Source of the DNA: DATFQE01 sp035264445
GTDB lineage: Bacteria > Actinomycetota > Thermoleophilia > Gaiellales > Gaiellaceae
Direction of reading: 5' to 3'
NCBI GenBank assembly: GCA_035264445.1
Contig: DATFQE010000085.1
Location: forward strand, 1-11,140
Length of the DNA: 11,140 nt
Shown: piece by piece, positions 1-4,551 of the stretch
Position numbering within the stretch: position 1 is the stretch's first letter
Layout of the letters: every line of letters starts with the position of its first letter
The notes under the pieces: model-generated
Databases searched by the model: none
The model's input: the letters and a program-made list of their open reading frames with translations, nothing else
What the model was told of the DNA's origin: nothing
Program-made: the position numbers and the translations under genes

Positions 1-1128
1 TCGAACGCGCGCTGGACCGGGGAGGGAGACGCAATCGCAGAGCTCCCTCCGCGGCCCCAGGTCGAGTTCCGCCCCGAGCGCGCGAACGCCGTCATCGGCC
101 TCGACATCGAGCAGAACGAGCAGCGCGACATCCTCACGGGCATCGGCTTCGAGGTCGCCGAGAACTGGACCGTGACCGTCCCCACCTGGCGGGCGCGCGA
201 CGTGACCCGCGAGATCGATGTCGTCGAGGAGGTTGCTCGCTTCAGGCTCGAAAAGGTGCCGTTCACTCTGCCGCTGAGACGCGCAGTGTTTGGCCGGCTG
301 TCCAAGGAGCAGCGGCTGCGCCGGGTCGTCGAGGACGTCCTCGTCGGCCTCGGTTTCGACGAGGCCTACACGTGGAGCCTGCAGGCGAGCGACGGCGACC
401 CGCGGGCGCTCAGGGTCCCGGAGCCGATCTCCGCGGAGCTCGCCGTCCTCCGAACGAGCCTTGTCGGCGGCCTGCTCGCCTCGGCGCGCCATAACCGCGA
501 TCTGGGCGTGGACGACGTCGCGCTCTTCGAGATCGCGCGGGTGTACCTCCCCACGGGGGAGCAGCTACCGGACGAACCGTGGCACGTCGGCGGCATCACG
601 AGCGACGGCTTCTTCGGCGCCAAGGGCGCGGTGGAGGCGTTGCACGACGCGCTCAAGCTGGAGCCGCGCTTCGAGCGCACGGAGGAGCCGTTCCTCCATC
701 CGGGCAAGGCGGCGCGCGTCGAGGCCGGCTGGGTCGGCGAGCTCCATCCTGAGCACGGGCCCGAGGGCTTCGGCGCATTCGAGCTCGACCTCGGCGCCCT
801 CTTCGACGGCGTTCCGGAGCGGATCGAGTACGAGGACGTGATCACGTACCCGGCCCTACGGCAGGACCTCGCGGTCATCGTCGACGAGAGCGTTCCCGCC
901 GGCGCTCTCGTCGCTGCGGTGCGCTCGGCCGTACCCGAGGTGCGAGAGGCAACGGTCTTCGACGTCTACCGCGGTGACCCGGTCCCGGAAGGGCGTAAGT
1001 CCGTTGCGCTCGCGCTCTCGTTCCAGGCGCCGGACCGCACGCTCTCCGATGAGGATGCCGCGCGCATGCGCGCGGCAATCGTCGCTCTGCTACGCCAACA
1101 GTTCGCGGCCGAGCTCAGAGGCTCGTAG
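1..1128 (+). CDS. pheT: Phenylalanine--tRNA ligase beta subunit, C-terminal part (5' end outside window)
   Basis: This is the beta chain of the alpha2-beta2 synthetase that charges tRNA-Phe in the cytoplasm. The frame is open from base 1 with no start, so the gene begins upstream; 375 residues are visible, against roughly 800 for a full bacterial PheT. Domains in order, numbered from the window edge: a B5 domain at about 20-90 (RPERAN, GIGFEV, then TREIDVVEEVAR), the catalytic-like core domain typical of the beta chain (about 95-275, including LVGLGFDEAYTWSL), and a C-terminal FDX-ACB anticodon-binding domain at about 280-372 (YPALRQDLAVIVDE, VFDVYRG, ALALSFQAPDRTLSDE). All are intact to the TAG stop. 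The ATG at 172 lies inside the B5 domain and is not the true start. pheS is expected upstream but is not visible. The last 14 bases overlap the end of the minus-strand cNMP gene. Confidence 0.96.
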   Translation, partial: SNARWTGEGDAIAELPPRPQVEFRPERANAVIGLDIEQNEQRDILTGIGFEVAENWTVTVPTWRARDVTREIDVVEEVARFRLEKVPFTLPLRRAVFGRLSKEQRLRRVVEDVLVGLGFDEAYTWSLQASDGDPRALRVPEPISAELAVLRTSLVGGLLASARHNRDLGVDDVALFEIARVYLPTGEQLPDEPWHVGGITSDGFFGAKGAVEALHDALKLEPRFERTEEPFLHPGKAARVEAGWVGELHPEHGPEGFGAFELDLGALFDGVPERIEYEDVITYPALRQDLAVIVDESVPAGALVAAVRSAVPEVREATVFDVYRGDPVPEGRKSVALALSFQAPDRTLSDEDAARMRAAIVALLRQQFAAELRGS

Positions 1129-1531
1129 CGGCGACGCGCTCGGCGAGCGCCTCGAGCACCTTGATCTGAACCTGCGGCGAGCCGTCGAGCAGCCGGCGGA
1201 AGTTCTGCTCGGAGACGACGAGCGCCCGCACCGGCGACGTGGTCGTCACCGTGGCCGTCCGCGGGGTCTTCGTCACGAGCGCGATCTCGCCCAGGAAGTC
1301 GCCGGGGCCGAGCGTGCCGATCTTCCGTCGTTTCCGCCTGACGTCGGCGTTGCCCTCGACCAGGACGAAGAACTCGCGGCCGCGGCCGCCCTCCTTCGTC
1401 AGCTGCTTACCCTCGGCGAGGTCGATCTCGTCCGCGATCCGGGCGATCTCGGACAGCTCCTTCTTGGAGCAGCGGGAAAAGAGGGGCACGCCCTTGAGGA
1501 GCTCCAGCTTGGCGTCCTTGTGCAAGCGCAC
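1115..1531 (-). CDS. Stand-alone cyclic nucleotide-binding domain protein
   Basis: A 138-residue protein made almost entirely of one cNMP-binding (Crp/PKA regulatory-type) beta-barrel. An N-terminal helix (LLKGVPLFSRCSKKEL, about 11-26) leads into the barrel. The phosphate-binding cassette is recognisable as GDFLGEIALVTKTPRTATV (77-95): G81-E82 would contact the ribose and R91 the cyclic phosphate. A C-helix (about 119-135) ends the protein. There is no helix-turn-helix, so it is not a complete Crp/Fnr transcription factor; it may act as a ligand sensor for a partner. Binding of cAMP or cGMP is inferred from the family and not shown. The start is GTG at 1529-1531, the only in-frame start matching the family N-terminus. 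It has no Shine-Dalgarno but lies 9 nt after a good -10 box, suggesting a leaderless mRNA. It overlaps pheT tail to tail and is divergent from the cupredoxin gene. Confidence 0.9.
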   Translation of the reverse strand: MRLHKDAKLELLKGVPLFSRCSKKELSEIARIADEIDLAEGKQLTKEGGRGREFFVLVEGNADVRRKRRKIGTLGPGDFLGEIALVTKTPRTATVTTTSPVRALVVSEQNFRRLLDGSPQVQIKVLEALAERVAATSL

Positions 1532-1540
1532 GGAGGCGAG

Positions 1541-1569
1541 AGTCTACGGTGACTCGTGCTGCAATCCAA
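1541..1569 (-). promoter_or_regulatory. Sigma-70-type promoter of the cNMP-domain gene, probably leaderless
   Basis: Read on the minus strand, a -35 element TTGGAT (complement of 1564-1569) is followed after exactly 17 bp by a -10 element TAGACT (complement of 1541-1546). The GTG start at 1531 comes 9 nt after the -10 box, which leaves almost no room for a 5' leader. Transcription would then begin at or next to the start codon. The match to the TTGACA/TATAAT consensus and the ideal spacing are seen directly. Leaderless translation is inferred from the geometry and the missing Shine-Dalgarno. Confidence 0.6.
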
Positions 1570-1615
1570 CCCCGGTCCGCCGTCGTACGTAGGTTGAGCA
1601 GCCGCCATCTACTCC

Positions 1616-1622
1616 GAGGGGG
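1616..1622 (+). promoter_or_regulatory. Shine-Dalgarno site that fixes the TTG start of the cupredoxin gene
   Basis: GAGGGGG ends 5 nt before the TTG at 1628. It is one of only two strong ribosome-binding sites in the window (the other is before the holin-like gene). It supports the unusual TTG start, because no ATG or GTG in frame gives a complete signal peptide. Confidence 0.7.
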
Positions 1623-1627
1623 AACGT

Positions 1628-2326
1628 TTGAGCCACAGAATTCGAGCGCTCTGCATCGCCGTCGTCGCCGTCGTCGCGATCGTGCTGCCCAACGCCGCCT
1701 CGGCGCAGGCGACACACCTGAACGCGACGGTCGGGCCCGGCTTCACGATCTCGCTGCGCGATGCAGGCGGCGCGAACGTCACCCACCTGCCCGTCGGCAC
1801 CTACGAGATCGCCGTCAACGACCAGGGCACCGAGCACAACTTCCACCTGAGCGGTCCCGGGGTCGACATGCGGACCGAGGTGGACCAGGTCGGGACGGTG
1901 ACCTGGACGGTCACGTTCACCGACGCCGTGTACCGCTTCCAGTGCGACCCGCACTCGAGCTCGATGTTCGGCCTGTTTGCCGTCGGGACGGCGACCTTGC
2001 CGCAGCCGCCTCCACCGCCCCCGCCTCCGCCTCCGGCCCGTACGGGGGTCAAGAAGCTGACCGCGACGGTGGGGCCCGGCGCCACGATCTCGTTGAAGCA
2101 GGGGAGCAGGAAGGTGTCGCGCCTCAAGGCGGGCCGCTACCGGATCGTCGTCCGCGACCGGTCGCACATGCACAACTTCCACCTGACCGGTCCGCGCCTG
2201 AACAGGAAGACGTCGGTGACGGCGCACGGGACGTTCACGTGGACGGTGACGCTCCGCAAGGGGACGTACCGCTACGTCTGCGATCCACACAAGGCGTTCA
2301 TGAGGGGCAGCTTCCGCGTGACCTAG
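1628..2326 (+). CDS. Secreted protein with two cupredoxin-like domains and a polyproline linker
   Basis: A 232-residue exported protein. Residues 1-28 form a Sec signal peptide (basic start MSHRIR, hydrophobic core to about 20, AxA sites at 24-28). Domain 1 (about 29-124) and domain 2 (about 144-232) are tandem copies, about 112 residues apart. Each has the order expected of a type I copper site: His-Asn in HNFHL (H70, H182), then Cys-Asp-Pro-His-x3-Met (C106/H109/M113; C218/H221/M225). Both sites keep the set, so each domain could bind one copper and carry electrons; copper binding is inference. Ten consecutive prolines (127-136) separate the domains. The start is TTG at 1628, supported by GAGGGGG at 1616-1622 with 5-nt spacing and by the signal peptide starting there. 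A TAGGTT at 1590-1595 could be its -10. No electron-transfer partner gene is adjacent, so the partner is unknown. A generic plastocyanin/azurin-like call is safest. Confidence 0.87.
   Translation: MSHRIRALCIAVVAVVAIVLPNAASAQATHLNATVGPGFTISLRDAGGANVTHLPVGTYEIAVNDQGTEHNFHLSGPGVDMRTEVDQVGTVTWTVTFTDAVYRFQCDPHSSSMFGLFAVGTATLPQPPPPPPPPPPARTGVKKLTATVGPGATISLKQGSRKVSRLKAGRYRIVVRDRSHMHNFHLTGPRLNRKTSVTAHGTFTWTVTLRKGTYRYVCDPHKAFMRGSFRVT
2006..2035 (+). repeat. Polyproline-coding tract linking the two cupredoxin domains
   Basis: Ten consecutive proline codons (residues 127-136) of mixed CCT, CCA, CCG and CCC form a low-complexity C-rich tract. In the protein it should be a stiff polyproline-II spacer between the two copper-site domains. 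Ribosomes stall on such runs unless EF-P is present, so translation of this gene should depend on EF-P; that is established for polyproline in general and inferred here. Confidence 0.75.
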
Positions 2327-2341
2327 ACCACGGTCGCGAGC

Positions 2342-2386
2342 GCGGCGGGCGGGCCTGACAAAGCCTGCCTCGGGCCCGCCCGCCGC
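2342..2386. terminator. Strong GC hairpin between convergent genes, likely bidirectional terminator
   Basis: A perfect 14-bp inverted repeat: GCGGCGGGCGGGCC at 2342-2355 pairs with its complement at 2373-2386 around a 17-nt loop. It starts 15 nt after the cupredoxin stop and lies 28 nt beyond the end of the minus-strand DUF3618-like gene, so it suits termination from both sides. Neither side has a clear T-run, so it is not a classic intrinsic terminator. Such tractless GC hairpins are common in high-GC Actinobacteria. Confidence 0.65.
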
Positions 2387-2414
2387 CCGGATGTCCGCCT
2401 GCCGGTCCGGCGGG

Positions 2415-2705
2415 TCAGTCGCGGTCGACGAGCCGGAACCGGCCGAAGCGGGCCTTCTCGGTTCCCTCGCGGCTCTTGCGGGCGAACAGGCGCATCGTCG
2501 CGCCGATTCCGCCTGCGATCACGAAGCCGGCGCCGACGGCGCCTGCGGCCACCGCCGGAAGCTTCGCCTTCAGCTTCGCGCTGACGTTCGTCGCGTCGCC
2601 GATCTCGGCGCGCAACGTGTCGACGGCAGTCGCGAGCTCCTCGCGCTCCGCCTCGATCTGGCGCCGGATCTCCTCCGGCGTGGGCGTGCTATCCGCCGCC
2701 GCCAT
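2415..2705 (-). CDS. DUF3618-like small membrane protein
   Basis: A 96-residue protein, last gene of the minus-strand operon. Residues 10-45 form a charged amphipathic helix with the family-like opening TPEEIRRQIEAEREELATAVDTL, here read as PEEIRRQIE and EREELATAVD. A short Ala/Gly-rich hydrophobic stretch (about 50-70, AVAAGAVGAGFVIAGGIGA) can span or dip into the membrane. The C-terminus is strongly basic (RLFARKSREGTEKARFGRFR). DUF3618 proteins are usually found next to holin-like membrane proteins in Actinobacteria, as here; their function is not established. The ATG at 2703-2705 lies 17 bp inside the end of the upstream holin-like gene. It has no clear Shine-Dalgarno, so translation is probably coupled. 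Confidence 0.82.
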   Translation of the reverse strand: MAAADSTPTPEEIRRQIEAEREELATAVDTLRAEIGDATNVSAKLKAKLPAVAAGAVGAGFVIAGGIGATMRLFARKSREGTEKARFGRFRLVDRD

Positions 2706-3099
2706 CGCTCTTCAGCGCCTCGCTCGTCAACTTCGCCTCCTCGATCGCCTGCTCGGGGACGGGCGGCGCGCCCTTCTGGATCCGCTTGAAGCCGAGCAGC
2801 CCCAGGATGCCCGTCACGACGAGCAGGAACAGCGTCACGATCAGCAGCGCCAGCCAGACGTCGACGACGGTCGCAAGCCCGGCCGCGATCGTCGCAAGCA
2901 GGAAGCCGACCGCGTAGAGCCCGAACAGCGCGGCGCCCGCGCCGAGGCCGACGCCGATCCCGAGCGAGCCGAGCTTGCGGCTGATCTCGAGCTTCGCGAG
3001 CTCGATCTCCAGGCGGACGAGCGCGCTCGCGTGTTCGGCGACGTCCTTCGCGGCGCTGCCGAGCGTCGCGTCGCGGGACTCAGTCACGTGGGTGGGCAT
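2689..3099 (-). CDS. Holin-like integral membrane protein (DUF1469 / actinobacterial holin-X type)
   Basis: A 136-residue membrane protein. Residues 10-45 form an amphipathic helix typical of the family (AEHASALVRLEIELAKLE). Two hydrophobic segments follow at about 48-75 (LGIGVGLGAGAALFGLYAVG and on) and about 78-105 (WLALLIVTLFLLVVTGILGL), then a charged C-terminal tail ending in glycines. The family is annotated 'phage holin family', but chromosomal actinobacterial members sit with DUF3618 and related small proteins and have no known lysis role; I see no phage gene here. The ATG at 3097-3099 is chosen because GGAGGGG lies 2 nt before it on the minus strand; the GTG four codons later is less well placed. 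It overlaps the upstream gene by 20 bp and the downstream DUF3618-like gene by 17 bp. Confidence 0.85.
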   Translation of the reverse strand: MPTHVTESRDATLGSAAKDVAEHASALVRLEIELAKLEISRKLGSLGIGVGLGAGAALFGLYAVGFLLATIAAGLATVVDVWLALLIVTLFLLVVTGILGLLGFKRIQKGAPPVPEQAIEEAKLTSEALKSDGGGG

Positions 3100-3439
3100 G
3101 GCCCCTCCAGTCGATCAGCTTCGCGATTACGATCCCCGCCGCGAAGGCGGCCGCGATCACGACCCACGGATTCGGCCCGCCCTCGCCGGGCGGCTTCGGC
3201 CGGTCGCCGAGCTGCGGTGCGACCGGCGCCACCGTGCCGTGTGCCGGCGAGAGGTTCGTCGGGGCCTCGCCCTTGATCCGCGCCCTGATCAGGCTCGGCT
3301 TCATCCGGCGGAGGAGCGCCGCGTCGTCGGCGAGCGGCTCCGCGATCTTGGCCTTCAAGCCGCCCTGTCCGGCGGCCCCGTCGGCGAACTCCTGAAGCCG
3401 ATCGGCTGCCTGGTCGATGAGCTGGTCGGCGCGGTTCAT
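3080..3439 (-). CDS. Unknown protein with a C-terminal membrane anchor
   Basis: A 119-residue protein I do not recognise. Residues 1-60 are predicted helical and charged (NRADQLIDQAADRLQEFAD, then basic residues near RRMKPSLIRARIKGEA). Residues 60-92 are a Pro/Gly-rich linker. Residues 91-109 (PWVVIAAAFAAGIVIAKLI) are a single hydrophobic helix followed by a short basic tail, the pattern of a tail-anchored or single-pass protein. The ATG at 3437-3439 overlaps the stop of the 42-residue gene upstream as ATGA, so coupling is likely. The same frame stays open further upstream, but that part runs antiparallel through other genes and is not coding. The position directly before the holin-like and DUF3618-like genes suggests a shared envelope role. 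This is inferred from context only. Confidence 0.75.
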   Translation of the reverse strand: MNRADQLIDQAADRLQEFADGAAGQGGLKAKIAEPLADDAALLRRMKPSLIRARIKGEAPTNLSPAHGTVAPVAPQLGDRPKPPGEGGPNPWVVIAAAFAAGIVIAKLIDWRGHAHPRD

Positions 3440-3564
3440 CGCCTGACCGGCGGCGGTTCGCCCGTGACGATCCGGTACAGCTGAGTGGCCGCGCGCCTGG
3501 CGGCCATCGTCGCGACGGCGCCGATCAGCCCGTAGATCGCGCTCCAAAGAACCTTCCGCAACAT
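3436..3564 (-). CDS. 42-residue small membrane protein (DUF4235-like)
   Basis: A very short gene between the PRC-barrel-like gene and the tail-anchored gene. The protein begins MLRKVLWSAIYGLIGAVATM and continues with AARRAATQLYRIVTGEPPP. It has one short hydrophobic helix (about 6-20) followed by a basic amphipathic helix, resembling the compact DUF4235-type proteins seen near holin-like/DUF3618 genes in Actinobacteria; family assignment is tentative. The ATG at 3562-3564 is the only usable start, because an in-frame TAG (the stop of the upstream gene) lies 12 codons before it. Its stop overlaps the next start as ATGA. No Shine-Dalgarno is visible, but TAACCT lies 8 nt upstream. Because it fills the only gap in an otherwise overlapping operon and keeps a sensible membrane-protein sequence, I consider it real. 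Confidence 0.72.
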   Translation of the reverse strand: MLRKVLWSAIYGLIGAVATMAARRAATQLYRIVTGEPPPVRR

Positions 3565-3572
3565 CGTGGTGG

Positions 3573-3578
3573 AGGTTA
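3573..3578 (-). promoter_or_regulatory. Candidate internal -10 box before the 42-residue gene
   Basis: On the minus strand TAACCT (complement of 3573-3578) ends 8 nt before the ATG at 3564. The same hexamer lies 7 nt before the first gene of this operon. It fits the TANNNT leaderless pattern seen elsewhere in the window. No good -35 is visible, so this is only a candidate internal promoter. Confidence 0.35.
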
Positions 3579-3600
3579 CCGCCCTCGGGGTGGCACAAAC

Positions 3601-3876
3601 CTAGGGAGCGTCCACCTCGGGCGGCGTGTACTCGTCGAGGCTCGCGAGCTCGTCCTTGCCGATCGTGAGCCGGACCGCGTCGGTGTCGATCGAGGCGACG
3701 AGCTCGGACGGCACGTACTTCGGCTTGCCTACTACCCCGGTCAGGATCGCCAGGCCGTCGAAGATGTCCGCGTCGTTGTCGCCCAGCACCTGGTCGACCT
3801 TGCCGATCTCTTCCCCGTCGGGCGCTGAAACGGAGTAGCCGGGCTCGACCATGAGCCACGACGTGGGGTCGGCCAC
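3601..3876 (-). CDS. PRC-barrel-like domain protein
   Basis: A 91-residue soluble protein made of one small beta-barrel resembling the PRC-barrel/DUF2171 group. Typical features are GYSVSAPDGEEIGKVDQVL (13-31), a strand DGLAILTG (40-47), and KYVPSELVASID followed by AVRLTIGKDEL (53-77). PRC-barrel domains act in RNA processing (RimM) and photosynthetic reaction centres, but small stand-alone versions in Actinobacteria are mostly of unknown function and stress-linked at best. The start is GTG at 3874-3876, whose first base is the last base of the previous gene's TAG stop (TAGTG), a tight coupling. A later ATG (residue 9) would be an alternative. There is no signal peptide or membrane segment, so it is probably cytoplasmic at the membrane face, given the neighbours. 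Confidence 0.8.
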   Translation of the reverse strand: MADPTSWLMVEPGYSVSAPDGEEIGKVDQVLGDNDADIFDGLAILTGVVGKPKYVPSELVASIDTDAVRLTIGKDELASLDEYTPPEVDAP

Positions 3877-4520
3877 TAGACGGCCTTGCCCTCGACGTAC
3901 CAGACCGGGCCCTGGGTGTAGACCGGGTCGGTATCGGACAGGGCGCGGAGGATCCGGAGCTGACCCGGGATCCCTTCGCCGTCCAGGCGCTCGAGGCACC
4001 GGCGCGTCATCTCGGGCGAGGCGCCGTAGCCGTACCGGCGCGCGACGCGGAACCGCAGCGCGGGCTTGCCGCCGTAGCGGGCCGGGTTGACCGGCGCGAG
4101 CAGCAGTGCGGCGCGCTCGAGATGGTCGGTAGAGGTGAGCTCGATCTCGGCATAGAGGTCGCTCCAGTCGGGCGGAAGGGTCGCCAGCCCGACGTCCCAC
4201 GCCTCCGCCAGGGTCGCCCGGTCGACCGCGAGCACCCCCGGCTCCGGCTGGGCGGTGGAGACGAGCTCGAGCTGTCCCCGGATGCCTTCGCGGTCGAGCC
4301 CGCGCAGGCTGCGGCGAACCGCGTCGGGGCTCGCGCCGGCCCCGCGCCGCGCGGTGTAGAAGCGGATCTCCGAGCCGTTCCGACCGGGCATCAGCGGCGT
4401 CAGCTTCGCGGCGGCGCGTTCGGCCTCTGCCGGGTCGGCGACCCGCAGCAGGAGCCGGGCGTCCGTCCAGTCGTCGGGCAGTCCCCGCTCGATCTCGCGC
4501 CACTTTTCTCCCAGCCTCAC
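3876..4520 (-). CDS. Unknown protein with two copies of an unrecognised domain
   Basis: A 214-residue soluble protein, first gene of the minus-strand operon, that I cannot assign to a family. It is an internal duplication: residues about 6-88 and 107-192 align, about 101-104 residues apart. Shared landmarks are LPDDWTD/LPPDWSD (14/115), AERAAAKLTPLMPGR/ERAALLLAPVNPAR (34/135), ARRGAGASP/ARRYGYGASP (57/160) and LDREGIRGQLEL/LDGEGIPGQLRI (75/179). Each unit seems to alternate strand and helix, like a small alpha/beta fold. A short tail ends in GPVWYVEGKAV. There is no signal peptide or membrane segment. The start is GTG at 4518-4520, 7 nt after a TAACCT box; a TTG at 4559 would extend it by 13 residues, but only by running into the pdhA start. 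Its stop shares a base with the next start. Function unknown. Confidence 0.8.
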   Translation of the reverse strand: MRLGEKWREIERGLPDDWTDARLLLRVADPAEAERAAAKLTPLMPGRNGSEIRFYTARRGAGASPDAVRRSLRGLDREGIRGQLELVSTAQPEPGVLAVDRATLAEAWDVGLATLPPDWSDLYAEIELTSTDHLERAALLLAPVNPARYGGKPALRFRVARRYGYGASPEMTRRCLERLDGEGIPGQLRILRALSDTDPVYTQGPVWYVEGKAV

Positions 4521-4527
4521 GCGCGGG

Positions 4528-4533
4528 AGGTTA
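4528..4533 (-). promoter_or_regulatory. Candidate -10 box of the minus-strand envelope operon (leaderless)
   Basis: TAACCT on the minus strand (complement of 4528-4533) ends 7 nt before the GTG at 4520. No Shine-Dalgarno precedes that GTG. It is 4 bp from the oppositely directed TACGCT box of pdhA, so the two operons would fire back to back. No clear -35 is seen. Confidence 0.42.
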
Positions 4534-4537
4534 TCGG

Positions 4538-4543
4538 TACGCT
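4538..4543 (+). promoter_or_regulatory. Candidate -10 box of the 2-oxoacid dehydrogenase operon (leaderless)
   Basis: TACGCT (TANNNT) ends 8 nt before the pdhA ATG at 4552. The only purine-rich site, GGGAGG at 4525-4530, is 21 nt from the ATG and too far to act as a ribosome-binding site. Leaderless initiation is therefore the simpler reading. No consensus -35 is visible. Confidence 0.4.
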
Positions 4544-4551
4544 GGCCGCAA

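Noticed and set aside
172..1128. pheT starting at the ATG-like codon at 172
   Set aside because: That codon lies within the B5 domain and the frame is open back to base 1, so the gene starts outside the window.
2689..3099. Prophage remnant, because of the holin-like gene
   Set aside because: No endolysin, integrase, structural phage gene or att site is present, and this family is a normal chromosomal gene in Actinobacteria.
3440..3859. Upstream extension of the tail-anchored gene, giving a 259-residue protein
   Set aside because: The extra part is an Arg/Gly-rich out-of-frame reading of the PRC-barrel-like and 42-residue genes. The ATG at 3439 with ATGA overlap is the sensible start.
3877..4503. 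Upstream extension of the PRC-barrel-like gene, giving a 300-residue protein
   Set aside because: The extension reads the duplicated-domain gene in the wrong frame. GTG 3876 abutting the previous stop gives a complete domain.
4525..4530. GGGAGG as the ribosome-binding site of pdhA
   Set aside because: It is 21 nt from the ATG, too far for a Shine-Dalgarno interaction.
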